The notes beneath the pieces are model-generated. The model had not been told where the DNA came from. It saw nothing but the letters and a program-made list of their open reading frames with translations, and did no database searches. Positions 10,184 through 20,317 of a DNA stretch of 64,000 bases are shown piece after piece. The stretch is from Staphylococcus saprophyticus subsp. saprophyticus ATCC 15305 = NCTC 7292. Its GTDB lineage: Bacteria; Bacillota; Bacilli; Staphylococcales; Staphylococcaceae. The first letter of the stretch is position 1, and each line of letters begins with the position of its first letter. The position numbers and the translations under genes were made by a program. The DNA lies in NCBI RefSeq assembly GCF_000010125.1, contig NC_007350.1, positions 1,054,001 to 1,118,000 on the forward strand, read 5' to 3'.

Positions 10184-10816
10184 TTAAAAGAAAAAGCGAT
10201 TCATAAATCTGATATTATCAAATTCTTGTAATTGATTGATTGAAATACGTGAACCAATTCTTGCCATTAAACAATTTGCAGGATGACTTGTAATTTCAGG
10301 GTCATCAGTAGCAAAAATTTCAAGGCCCCCATAACCCATTAGTTTTTGCATTAGTTTTTTATATTCATATACGTCGAGACCAGAATTTTTTAAATCCCAG
10401 TGCCAGTAATATTCTGTAGTTAATACGATATAATCTTCATATTCATCTGCTTTTAAGCTTAATTTGATAAGTTCACTTCCTAAATGTAAATGTCGATAAG
10501 GCAAACTGATTTCAATAGCACCAAGTTCGATTAAATAATCTAGATTGCCACTAGACCAACGTTCGAGTGGATCTGGATAGTGATAAGTCACATAACCGAT
10601 GATATGTTGTGCTTCATGTAAGACATAGATACGACCTTCTTCTAGTTCACTGATTTCTTTTATTGCCTCAAATTGATCTTTAGGTGGTCGAAATGCATAT
10701 AAACCATCATCAAACGTCATCGTATCGAGTGAAGAAAGTGGTACAGGACCTTCTATTATAAAATCACCTTCATTTAAGTGATAGGTTTGAGATTGATATG
10801 TTTTGATATGTTTCAT
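10184..10816 (-). CDS. acuA: Protein acetyltransferase AcuA
   Basis: GNAT acetyltransferase that in B. subtilis acetylates and inactivates AcsA at a C-terminal lysine. The 210-residue length equals the B. subtilis protein. The start at 10816 is set by GGAGTG eight bases upstream and gives MKHIKTYQSQTYHL; a longer in-frame start has no ribosome site. It precedes acuC and is divergent from its target acsA. A TATAAT-like -10 (minus strand, 10869-10874) and a cre-like site (10904-10917) lie upstream, so CcpA control as in B. subtilis is likely. Confidence 0.93.
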   Translation of the reverse strand: MKHIKTYQSQTYHLNEGDFIIEGPVPLSSLDTMTFDDGLYAFRPPKDQFEAIKEISELEEGRIYVLHEAQHIIGYVTYHYPDPLERWSSGNLDYLIELGAIEISLPYRHLHLGSELIKLSLKADEYEDYIVLTTEYYWHWDLKNSGLDVYEYKKLMQKLMGYGGLEIFATDDPEITSHPANCLMARIGSRISINQLQEFDNIRFMNRFFF

Positions 10817-10903
10817 TTTTTCACTCCAAACTACCGCATATAATATAGTCAACAAGTTTGTTATCTACATTATAAGTTAAAAAGAGGAAAAATAACATAT
10901 AAA

Positions 10904-10917
10904 TAAATACGCTTACA
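10904..10917 (-). promoter_or_regulatory. cre-like CcpA site between acuA and acsA
   Basis: On the minus strand TGTAAGCGTATTTA matches TGWAARCGYTWNCW at 12 of 14 positions. It lies between the acuA promoter and the acsA -35 box. CcpA control of the divergent acuABC/acsA pair is established in B. subtilis. Confidence 0.55.
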
Positions 10918-10926
10918 CTTATTATT

Positions 10927-10977
10927 TTGAAAATTCCGATAACATTCGTTATAATAATTTTTAAGCAAGCGATTTCA
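10927..10977 (+). promoter_or_regulatory. acsA promoter with cre-like site
   Basis: TTGAAA (10927-10932), a 17-base spacer and TATAAT (10950-10955) form a near-consensus sigma-A promoter. A cre-like AGCAAGCGATTTCA (10964-10977, 11 of 14) follows at about the transcription start, where bound CcpA would repress. The promoter overlaps the upstream in-frame start of acsA, which argues against that start. Confidence 0.7.
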
Positions 10978-10995
10978 TTCAGAGGGGGATTTAAA

Positions 10996-12705
10996 ATGAA
11001 AGTAGAAGTTTATAAAGGTGAAAGTGGAGATTTTAACCTTCAAGACTATGAAAAAGAATACAATCATTTTAACTGGAAAGATGTAGAAAAATCATTTTCA
11101 TGGTACGAATCTGGCAATGTTAATATGGCACATGAATGTATAGATCGTCATGTGGACGAAGGCAAAGGGGATAAAATTGCCTTACATTATAAAGATGATA
11201 AACGTAAAGAAAGTTATACTTTTGAAGAAATGAAAATCAATTCAAATAAAGCTGCGAATGTTTTAAAAGAAAAAGCAAATGTTGAAAAAGGAGATCGTGT
11301 TTTTGTATTTATGCCGAGAACACCAGAACTCTATTTTGCGTTGTTTGGAACTTTGAAAATAGGTGCAATTGTTGGACCTCTATTTGAAGCATTTATGGAA
11401 AAAGCGGTTGGCGATCGTTTACAAAATAGTGAAGCAAAAGTAATTATTACAACGAATGCGTTACTTCCTAGAATTCCTAAAGAAAATCTACCTCATTTAG
11501 AAACAATTGTTGTCGTAGACGAAACCGTTGATGAAAACTATGTCGATTTTAATAGTGAATTCCAACAAGCAAGTGAGTCATTTGATACAGAATGGTTAAC
11601 AATGGATGACGGTTTGATACTTCACTATACTTCTGGTTCTACCGGACAACCTAAAGGTGTTTTACATGCACAAAGAGCAATGCTCTTACATTATATATCA
11701 GGTAAGTATGTATTAGATTTTAAAGAGGATGATGTTTATTGGTGTACTGCAGATCCTGGTTGGGTCACAGGAACATCATATGGTATCTTTAGTCCTTGGT
11801 TAAGTGGTGTAACAAACTGTATTGCTGGTGGAAGATTTTCACCAGAGGCTTGGTACAGTATGATTGAAGAATTTAAAGTTACCATTTGGTATACAGCACC
11901 TACAGCACTTAGAATGTTAATGAGTGCAGGGGATGATGTAGTTGAAAAATATGATCTTTCTTCAATCAAGAGTATTTTATCTGTTGGCGAACCTTTAAAT
12001 CCAGAGGTCATTAAATGGGCAAAAGATGTCTTTGGCAAACGTGTACTCGATACGTGGTGGATGACAGAAACTGGTGGTCATATGATCGTCAATTATCCTT
12101 CTATGGATGTAAAATTAGGCTCAATGGGTAAACCTTTACCAGGGGTAGAAGCAGCAATCATTGATGATCAAGGTAATGAATTACCAGCGAATCGTATGGG
12201 TAATCTAGCGATTAAAAAAGGTTGGCCATCTATGATGGTGTCCATTTGGAAAAATCCAGAGAAATATGATTCTTATTTCATTGGAGATTGGTATGTATCA
12301 GGCGACTCTGCATATAAAGATGAAGATGGCTATTATTGGTTCCAAGGCCGTGTTGATGATGTGATTATGACAGCTGGTGAACGTGTTGGCCCATTTGAAG
12401 TTGAGTCTAAATTGGTTGAACATGAAGCAGTAGCTGAAGCGGGTGTAATTGGTAAGCCAGATCCAATTCGTGGTGAAATTATCAAAGCATTTGTGGCGTT
12501 ACGACCTGATTATCAAGAATCAGATGAACTTAAAGAAGAAATTCGTAAGTTTGTAAAAGAAGGCTTAGCGGCACATGCTGCACCAAGAGAAATCGAATTT
12601 AAAGAAAAATTACCAAAAACACGTTCGGGTAAAATCATGCGTCGCGTATTAAAAGCATGGGAATTAGATCTGCCAGAAGGCGATTTAAGTACTATGGAAG
12701 ACTAG
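10996..12705 (+). CDS. acsA: Acetyl-CoA synthetase AcsA
   Basis: AMP-forming ligase that activates acetate to acetyl-CoA for growth on overflow acetate. The ANL-family ATP loop HYTSGSTGQPKG lies near residue 205, the YxTE-like WWMTETGG near 356, and the C-terminal PKTRSGKIMRR carries the acetylatable lysine at about residue 546. The start at 10996 follows GAGGGGG; 569 residues agrees with the family. The modifying pair acuA-acuC is divergent just upstream. Regulation: promoter plus cre-like sites, and probably reversible lysine acetylation. Confidence 0.96.
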   Translation: MKVEVYKGESGDFNLQDYEKEYNHFNWKDVEKSFSWYESGNVNMAHECIDRHVDEGKGDKIALHYKDDKRKESYTFEEMKINSNKAANVLKEKANVEKGDRVFVFMPRTPELYFALFGTLKIGAIVGPLFEAFMEKAVGDRLQNSEAKVIITTNALLPRIPKENLPHLETIVVVDETVDENYVDFNSEFQQASESFDTEWLTMDDGLILHYTSGSTGQPKGVLHAQRAMLLHYISGKYVLDFKEDDVYWCTADPGWVTGTSYGIFSPWLSGVTNCIAGGRFSPEAWYSMIEEFKVTIWYTAPTALRMLMSAGDDVVEKYDLSSIKSILSVGEPLNPEVIKWAKDVFGKRVLDTWWMTETGGHMIVNYPSMDVKLGSMGKPLPGVEAAIIDDQGNELPANRMGNLAIKKGWPSMMVSIWKNPEKYDSYFIGDWYVSGDSAYKDEDGYYWFQGRVDDVIMTAGERVGPFEVESKLVEHEAVAEAGVIGKPDPIRGEIIKAFVALRPDYQESDELKEEIRKFVKEGLAAHAAPREIEFKEKLPKTRSGKIMRRVLKAWELDLPEGDLSTMED

Positions 12706-12809
12706 TATAAACGATAAAAGACGAGTTGAATTTACATGCTAAAGTGAAATCATATTTAATTTATTATCGTAGCTATCAAATACAATTGTATAAATGATTA
12801 AAATGAAAC

Positions 12810-12851
12810 AAAAGCTATATCCTTAAACATTTAAAGGGTATAGCTTTTATT
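12810..12851 (+). terminator. Terminator after acsA
   Basis: AAAAGCTATA pairs with TATAGCTTTT around an imperfect centre, roughly 105-145 bases after the acsA stop. Confidence 0.75.
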
Positions 12852-13302
12852 AATTTAAAATAATAACAACTTAGCAATATTTAGCCTATTAACAATAAGT
12901 CGTTAATTGATTCAAGATAGTGATTTAAAGTAATTAGCACTGCAATTTAAAATTTTTAGTTTCTTCATTTACATAAATGGAAGTACTGAAAAAAATTTAT
13001 AGAAAGCAGATGTATTAAGCATTATGATAAACTACGATATCTAAGTAAAGTAAGTTACCATGATTAATGAATTAAAACTCATAGCGACATATGGTGTGAT
13101 AGTACAATATAAGTATATGTTTTTAGTTTAAATTTACAATTTTACACATATAAATTTGAAAGCGCTATCTCTATTTGTCGACAATGCTATTTAAGTTGGT
13201 TAAAATTAACTATGTAAGGAATTATTTTTTATCAGTAGTATATATCACTAGCATATAAAGATTATTGATTTAAAAATTTATTTTAAGAAGGGGCGAATGA
13301 AT
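12852..13302 (+). promoter_or_regulatory. Long upstream region of fhs
   Basis: About 450 AT-rich bases with no credible gene and no riboswitch fold that I recognise. It contains a perfect cre (13157-13170) and the AAGAAGGGG ribosome site of fhs at 13285-13293. Confidence 0.4.
13157..13170 (+). promoter_or_regulatory. Perfect cre site upstream of fhs
   Basis: TGAAAGCGCTATCT matches TGWAARCGYTWNCW at all 14 positions, 132 bases before the fhs start. It is the best cre match seen in the window. Confidence 0.7.
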
Positions 13303-14969
13303 TTGGCACATTTATCTGATTTAGATATTGCAAATCAATCAATATTAAAACCGATAGGAGAAATTGCTGAGAAGGCGGGAATTCCTTCAGATGCACTAGA
13401 ACCTTATGGACATTATAAAGCGAAGATTGATATTAATCAGGTACAACAGAATAATGGCAAAGGTAAAGTAGTGTTAGTTACTGCTATGAGTCCTACGCCT
13501 GCTGGTGAAGGTAAATCAACTGTTACGGTTGGTTTAGCAGATGCATTCAATCAACTTAAGAAAAAAGTAATGGTCGCACTTCGTGAACCAGCATTAGGGC
13601 CAACATTCGGTATCAAAGGTGGTGCCACTGGTGGTGGTTATGCACAAGTATTACCTATGGAAGACATTAATTTACACTTTAATGGTGACTTCCATGCGAT
13701 TACTACAGCGAATAACGCATTATCTGCATTTATCGATAATCATATTCATCAGGGAAATGAATTGGAGATTGATCAAAGACGTATCGAGTGGAAACGTGTA
13801 TTAGATATGAATGACCGTGCGTTACGTAATGTGATTGTTGGACTAGGTGGTCCTACACAAGGTGTACCACGTGAAGATGGTTTCAATATCACGGTCGCTT
13901 CAGAAATAATGGCCATTTTATGCCTAGCTAACGACATAAACGACTTAAAATCTAAAATAAGTAATATTACAATCGGTTATACACGTAGTCGTAAGCCAGT
14001 AACCGTTGCTGACCTAAAAGTTGAAGGTGCGTTAGCGATGATTTTAAAAGATGCGATGAAACCGAACTTGGTACAAACAATTGAGGGAACACCTGCATTA
14101 GTACATGGTGGCCCATTTGCCAACATTGCACATGGTTGTAATTCAATCTTAGCTACAGAGACAGCTAGAGATTTAGCAGATATTGTAGTTACAGAGGCTG
14201 GCTTTGGATCTGACTTAGGTGCAGAAAAATTCATTGATATCAAAGCGCGTGAAGCAGGTTTTGAACCATCTGCCGTAGTTGTCGTTGCAACAATTCGTGC
14301 TATTAAAATGCATGGTGGTATAGCTAAAGATAACTTAAAAGAAGAGAACGTAGACGCATTAAAACAAGGTATCGTAAATTTAGAACGCCATGTGAAAACG
14401 TTAAAAAATATGGCTTAGAACCGGTAGTTGCATTAAATGCGTTTGTACATGATACAGAAGCAGAAACTGAATTTGTTGAACAGTGGGCCAAAGAAAATGG
14501 CGTGCGTTTAGCTCTAACAGAAGTTTGGGAAAAAGGCGGTAAAGGTGGTATCGATTTAGCTAACGAAGTCTTAGAAGTCATCGATCAACCACAAGATTTC
14601 AAACATTTATATGAATTAGAACAACCGTTAGAAGATAAAATTGAAACCATTGTAAAAGAAATTTATGGTGGTGCCAAAGTTGCATTTAGTAGTAAAGCTC
14701 AGAAACAATTAAAACAATTTAAAGAAAATGGTTGGGATAACTATCCTATTTGTATGGCTAAGACACAATATTCATTTACGGATGATGCTACAGAGTTAGG
14801 TGCACCAGAAGGTTTTGAAATTACTATTCGTGAATTAGAAGCAAAAACAGGTGCAGGATTTATTGTTGCTTTAACAGGTGCAATTATGACAATGCCAGGT
14901 TTACCTAAAAAACCAGCAGCATTAAATATGGATGTTACAGATGATGGACATGCAGTAGGTTTATTCTAA
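13303..14969 (+). pseudogene. fhs: Formate--tetrahydrofolate ligase, frameshifted
   Basis: Fhs makes 10-formyl-THF from formate, ATP and THF for purine and initiator formyl-Met synthesis. The TTG at 13303, nine bases after AAGGGG, gives the usual N-terminus ([11 protein letters not shown]). The P-loop [10 protein letters not shown] and [14 protein letters not shown] are intact. At about 14394-14395 one base is missing: the text reads cat-gtg-aaaacg, where family sequences need RHV-(E/N)-N-(V/I)-KK. The frame then hits TAG at 14416-14418, giving about 371 residues. The remaining frame ([12 protein letters not shown] onward) runs intact to the stop at 14969. Restoring one base gives exactly the 555-residue family length. 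Real mutation or sequencing error cannot be told apart here. There is no other decay, so it is recent or artefactual. Confidence 0.93.
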
Positions 14970-15023
14970 TAGTTTAACGGCACAATGAAATGTTGTTAAC
15001 AGACATTTTTATTAGCTATAATG

Positions 15024-15057
15024 GCAATCTAATGTGCTCGCGCATTAGGTTGCTTTC
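15024..15057 (+). terminator. Terminator after fhs
   Basis: GCAATCTAATG pairs with CATTAGGTTGC (one G-U), followed by TTTCTTAATTT. Confidence 0.75.
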
Positions 15058-15148
15058 TTAATTTATTGTCTATACGCTTACGATGTTAAAAGTCACATAC
15101 TACTTTAAAATTTCGTAGGCATAGATATGACTCTAATCTAAAACTATA

Positions 15149-15200
15149 AAAAATCGCTATGAAATAATTAACTGATACAGATTATTTTATAGCGATTTTT
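15149..15200. terminator. Bidirectional terminator between fhs and sgtA
   Basis: A 20-base arm (15149-15168) pairs with 15181-15200 with one mismatch. A5/T5 ends on both sides make it usable in both directions for the convergent genes. Confidence 0.85.
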
Positions 15201-15206
15201 ATGTAT

Positions 15207-16118
15207 TTATTTTGTCATTAAATGCTTTTTGATATCAAATTTTTCTGATTGATTAAATTCATGCTGTGTTATTTTCTTTTCAACTAACATACGTTTTAAT
15301 ACATAATGTTGTCTATTGATGCCTATTTGAATTTGATCATCTGGTTTGAGGACACCATCTTCTTGATAAGGTGTGTAATAATAAGGACTTTGTAATAAAC
15401 CAATGAGGTATGCAGATTCAGCAATATTAACTTCTGAAGGTGGCTTTCCAAACAAACTATAGGAAGCTGATGAAATACCAGATATATTAGCTCCATTATA
15501 ATCACGACCAAAAGGTACAATGTTTAAATATGTATATATAATTTCATCTTTTGTTAGTAAGTTTTCAGCGCGCATAGACAACACAAGCTCATTTGCTTTT
15601 CGATCATAAGTTTTTTCGTTGGTTAAGACTTGATTCTTTACTAATTGTTGAGTAATTGTACTGCCGCCCGTTGCTGCATCGGTATTAAATAAATCCTGTC
15701 CAACTGCTCGCAGTAATGCTTTAGGTAAAATACCATTATGTCTATAAAATAAGCTATCTTCGGAAGCTGTTAATGCTTTAATTATATTTTTATTAACATT
15801 TTTAGGACCCACTATTAATGGGTTTAATGATTGGTTATATTCGGAAAGGATATGTTGATTACTATAGTTAATATCCTGAGTACCGGGAATATTAAGCAAT
15901 TTCAATCTTAGTGTATTATCAGATATGTGTTCTGATTCTTTAGTGATGCTTTGAAAATAAAATACAGTAATGGCTAATAGTATGATTAAGGTACATGTAA
16001 GAATCGTAAAAAAACCAATAAAAATATGTTTGAGTTTTTTGTAAATGATTTCAAATTTTTCATACTTTGATATTTGCGGTTGATGTTGTAAATTATTTTC
16101 AACTTTTTGGTGCGTCAT
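15207..16118 (-). CDS. sgtA: Monofunctional peptidoglycan glycosyltransferase
   Basis: Polymerises lipid II into glycan strands at the outer membrane face; no transpeptidase domain. The 303 residues comprise a cytoplasmic tail, one membrane helix (about 31-55) and a GT51 domain. The catalytic Glu is in ASEDSLFYRHNG (E120), with GGSTITQQLVKN at 151-162, RKANELVLS near 173, and YLNIVPFG near 197. The start follows AAGGAGGCAAC. Position beside tyrS and length match staphylococcal SgtA rather than the 269-residue Mgt/SgtB. A terminator shared with fhs lies downstream. Confidence 0.92.
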   Translation of the reverse strand: MTHQKVENNLQHQPQISKYEKFEIIYKKLKHIFIGFFTILTCTLIILLAITVFYFQSITKESEHISDNTLRLKLLNIPGTQDINYSNQHILSEYNQSLNPLIVGPKNVNKNIIKALTASEDSLFYRHNGILPKALLRAVGQDLFNTDAATGGSTITQQLVKNQVLTNEKTYDRKANELVLSMRAENLLTKDEIIYTYLNIVPFGRDYNGANISGISSASYSLFGKPPSEVNIAESAYLIGLLQSPYYYTPYQEDGVLKPDDQIQIGINRQHYVLKRMLVEKKITQHEFNQSEKFDIKKHLMTK

Positions 16119-16204
16119 ATGTTGCCTCCTTATTTAAGCAACATTATAACACAATTTATGTTATTGACTTTTAAATTATAGTTAATTATAATAAGTATCA
16201 ATTC

Positions 16205-16425
16205 GATATCGTTTTTGGATAGAGGAGAAGTAGCGTTTTGTGTAAACTAAAGAGAGTTAGTGGTTGCTGTGAACTAATGTTACATAATTTGTGAATACAC
16301 CTTAAGTTTTTAATGAATCCAAACGTTTTAGTTAATGAACGTATCATTAATAAAGTTATTTGACTTAAAGTATGGTGGTACCGTGCGCATGCGCCCTTAC
16401 ATTAATTTGTAAGGGCGTTTTTCTA
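16205..16425 (+). promoter_or_regulatory. Tyrosine T-box leader of tyrS
   Basis: T-box riboswitch that senses uncharged tRNA-Tyr. Stem I shows AGAGAG, the distal loop TGGTTGCTGTGAAC, and a probable specifier TAC (16296-16298, in GTGAATACACC). The antiterminator core is TGGTGGTACCGTG (16373-16385). The terminator is CGCCCTTAC/GTAAGGGCG (16392-16417) followed by TTTTTC. The TAC specifier fits tyrosine and the downstream gene. Confidence 0.93.
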
Positions 16426-16502
16426 TTTTTTTAGAAATCTATATATGTTGCAATTTAACACATACTACTTAACTCGAACTTTTATTCAAAGCGATATCTT
16501 AA

Positions 16503-17786
<1,284 letters not shown>

Positions 17787-17799
17787 CATATTTAAACAT

Positions 17800-17846
17800 G
17801 ATCGCCATCCTTTGAATGAATGTTTCAAGGGATGGCGATCTTTTCT
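17800..17846 (+). terminator. Terminator after tyrS
   Basis: Arms of 17 bases (17800-17816 and 17824-17840) with a GATCGCCATCC core, one mismatch, then TTTTC. Confidence 0.88.
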
Positions 17847-18003
17847 ATTGAGTAGTAGATGAATGAATGGAAAAAGTAAAGTCTCACTGTTTTAAAGAAC
17901 TACTAATTCATATGAATGTGAAAGTAGTTTTAAAAAGCAGTGCTAAAAATAGTTTGATAGTACGATAGATTTTTAAGATTTAGTATCTAATATATATAAA
18001 GAA

Positions 18004-18035
18004 AAGTCTGAGACATTCATGGATGTCCCAGACTT
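18004..18035 (-). terminator. CTGAGACA-family hairpin after htrA-like gene (copy 1)
   Basis: AAGTCTGAGACAT pairs with ATGTCCCAGACTT with one mismatch. On the minus strand it is followed by TTTTC, 42 bases after the protease stop. One of six related hairpins in the window. Confidence 0.8.
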
Positions 18036-18077
18036 AAAACCAATATGAAATATTAACTTAAATAGCTTACCTTATAT

Positions 18078-19352
18078 TTAATTAAAAGGTGACGAACTTT
18101 CACTTTCAGAACTATCATTGTTATTCGATGATTTTTGTTCTTTTAATGTTACTTTTATATTTTGTTCTTTACCATTACGTTCTACAGTTAAATTCACTGT
18201 ATCACCGGGTTTTTTATTTGCATAAAGATAGGAGCGAACATCTGTATCTTCTTTCACTTTTTTGTCATCAATTTGTGTAATGATGTCTCCTTCTTTAAGA
18301 CCATTGTTTCCTTCAACTTTAGCGATATATACGCCATCTTTACGTGACGTTTTCAGTTGGTCTTTATACTGTTCTGGAATTTCACTTACGTTAAGTAAAC
18401 CAATGCCGATAGAAGGACGTTCTATTTTACCATTTTCTACAAGTTCTTTAATAGTTACTTTTACTTCGTTACTAGGTATTGCAAAGCCGATACCTTCAAC
18501 TTGTTCACTTGCAATCTTCATCGAATTAATACCAACAAGGTTACCGTTGATATCTACCAATGCACCACCTGAATTACCAGGGTTAATTGCCGCATCAGTT
18601 TGAAGTACATTTACTTTATTAGATCCAGCGGATGTTTGTGTGTCAATCGTACGTTCACTCGCAGAGATAATGCCTGATGTTACAGAATTAGCAAACTCTA
18701 AGCCTAAAGGGTTACCCATCGCAAAAACACTATCTCCGGTTTTTACTTTTGAAGAATTAGCAAAGTCAATGGCTTTGGTACCTTTGCTATCATTTATTTT
18801 GAGTACGGCCATATCTGTTAACGCATCTTTACCGATTAATTTAGCATCGACTTGTTTAGAATTATGCAATTGTACTTTAATCTCACTCGCACCATCAATG
18901 ACATGGTTATTGGTTACAATATAAGCAGAACCATTATTTTTTTGATAAATGACACCTGAGCCAACGCCAGCTTCTTGTGATTTATTTGATTTACCTTTTA
19001 AAAGGTCATTTAAATTTTGTGCTTTCTGCATATTGATTACACCAACAATAGCAGGGGAAACGTCATTAATCATTTGATTAACTGAATCATATTTATCGCT
19101 TTTACCATCTAAGGTATTTCCACCGCTATTATGATTAGAAGCTTCGTTCACATCGGAACCACCATTATCAAGTACCGTGCTTTCCATAAGTCTTCCCACT
19201 CCTAGAACAATTAAGGCACCGATAATGCCTGCAACTAAGGCAACAATTATGGTTTTAAACCACGGGAATTTAGGTTTGAATCTCTTTTTTGATGGCTGAG
19301 TCGTTTGTGTTGGTTGCTGATTTGTATTATTTTCATTGTTAAATTCTGACAT
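18078..19352 (-). CDS. HtrA-like membrane-anchored serine protease
   Basis: DegP/HtrA-type quality-control protease with the catalytic domain outside the membrane. The 424 residues hold a Lys/Pro-rich cytoplasmic start, a membrane helix (about 33-55), a trypsin-like domain with H150 (TNNHVIDGA), D180 (LTDMAVLKI) and S261 (NPGNSGGALVD), one PDZ domain (about 310-400), and a Ser/Asn-rich tail. The start follows CGGAGGTAG. The position between tyrS and a plsC-like gene agrees with the S. aureus HtrA1 locus, but orthology is inferred from memory. Confidence 0.93.
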   Translation of the reverse strand: MSEFNNENNTNQQPTQTTQPSKKRFKPKFPWFKTIIVALVAGIIGALIVLGVGRLMESTVLDNGGSDVNEASNHNSGGNTLDGKSDKYDSVNQMINDVSPAIVGVINMQKAQNLNDLLKGKSNKSQEAGVGSGVIYQKNNGSAYIVTNNHVIDGASEIKVQLHNSKQVDAKLIGKDALTDMAVLKINDSKGTKAIDFANSSKVKTGDSVFAMGNPLGLEFANSVTSGIISASERTIDTQTSAGSNKVNVLQTDAAINPGNSGGALVDINGNLVGINSMKIASEQVEGIGFAIPSNEVKVTIKELVENGKIERPSIGIGLLNVSEIPEQYKDQLKTSRKDGVYIAKVEGNNGLKEGDIITQIDDKKVKEDTDVRSYLYANKKPGDTVNLTVERNGKEQNIKVTLKEQKSSNNNDSSESESSSPFN

Positions 19353-19518
19353 ATGCTACCTCCGATAATTACTCTATATCCTATTATGAAAGTTTTATAC
19401 AACTTTTTCTAGTATATCACTATACGACTTTAGACTGAAATATAAATCTCCTTGTTCATAATAAGACTAAGTGATAAAATCAATAAGTAAATATTAGCAA
19501 AACGAAGTAGGTGCGAAG

Positions 19519-20142
19519 ATGTATAAATTTATAAGTGGTCTATTGGAATTGATCATACTGAAAATAAGTAAATCATTAGAAGTTCAAGGAAAAGAAAATA
19601 TTCCGCAACTTCATAGATATGTTGTGACATGTACTCATGAAAGCTATAATGAAGTGATTATGTTAGGAACTGCAATTTATCCAAATCAAATTCATTATAT
19701 GGCGAAGAAAGAATTGTTTAATAACAAATGGTTTGGCAAGTTTTTATCTTCTCTTAATGCGTTTCCAGTCGATAGAGAAAATCCGGGACCGAGTACACTA
19801 AAAAAACCCATTAAGTTATTAAAAGAAAATAAAACAGTTGGTATTTTTCCAACAGGGCATCGTATGAAATATGATGAAGGTGCACCAATGAAAAGGGGTG
19901 CAGTAACGATTGCTTTAATGGCGCAAGCCCCAATATTACCAGCAGCATATGTGGGTCCTAAAAAAATCAAAGGTTTAGTTACTGGGAAAGCCATTATTAA
20001 ATTTGGTGAACCGATTGAAACTAAAAATTTACCAAAAACAATGAAACGTAATGAAAAACTAGAATATTTAACAAAAGAATTAGAAAGAAAAACAATACAA
20101 TTACAATCGGAATTAAATGATTATGTAAAAAATAATAATTAA
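19519..20142 (+). CDS. PlsC-like 1-acyl-glycerol-3-phosphate acyltransferase
   Basis: Membrane-associated acyltransferase that would convert lysophosphatidate to phosphatidate. Motif I reads H40-ESYN-E45 (HX4E instead of the usual HX4D), motif II is FPVDRENPG (about 82-90), and motif III is FPTGHR (110-115) in place of FPEGTRS. These changes make the substrate less certain than the fold. It has 207 residues and no clear membrane helix. It is divergent from the htrA-like gene and upstream of the PTS gene, with no sign of a shared operon. Confidence 0.82.
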   Translation: MYKFISGLLELIILKISKSLEVQGKENIPQLHRYVVTCTHESYNEVIMLGTAIYPNQIHYMAKKELFNNKWFGKFLSSLNAFPVDRENPGPSTLKKPIKLLKENKTVGIFPTGHRMKYDEGAPMKRGAVTIALMAQAPILPAAYVGPKKIKGLVTGKAIIKFGEPIETKNLPKTMKRNEKLEYLTKELERKTIQLQSELNDYVKNNN

Positions 20143-20232
20143 TATTCAATTTTTTTGAAATAGTAAGACTATTATATTTTTATACGTAATTTTTAAATTA
20201 TGTGTTATTATGTAATTGTACAATGACAGCGA

Positions 20233-20285
20233 GTAAATCGTTTACATACACCACGTGGACTATACTGTGCATGTGGTGTTTTTAT
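20233..20285 (+). promoter_or_regulatory. Leader of nagE-like gene: palindrome and terminator-like hairpin
   Basis: An odd palindrome GTAAATCGTTTAC (20233-20245) is followed by a hairpin, ACACCACGTG (20248-20257) with CATGTGGTGT (20270-20279, one mismatch), and a T-run. The gene starts 33 bases later. This is the layout of transcription attenuation (a BglG/LicT-type antiterminator target) or of an operator plus the plsC terminator. The choice cannot be made from sequence. Confidence 0.5.
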
Positions 20286-20317
20286 ATGTAATTAACTATT
20301 TGAAATGGGGAATTGTT

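Noticed and set aside
10170..10184. A hidden acuB between acuA and acuC
   Set aside because: The two genes are only 13 bases apart, so there is no room. The CBS protein at 46769-48061 has a different domain build (winged helix, DRTGG, hotdog).
14403..14418. Programmed frameshift in fhs at A-AAA-AAT
   Set aside because: Related Fhs proteins are made from one frame. The slip would not restore the family residues E-N-V, and no stimulatory structure is evident, so a plain one-base loss is simpler.
16471..16486. PurBox-like CGAAC sequence upstream of tyrS
   Set aside because: It lies between the T-box terminator and the gene, is a partial match without a second box, and has no pathway logic.
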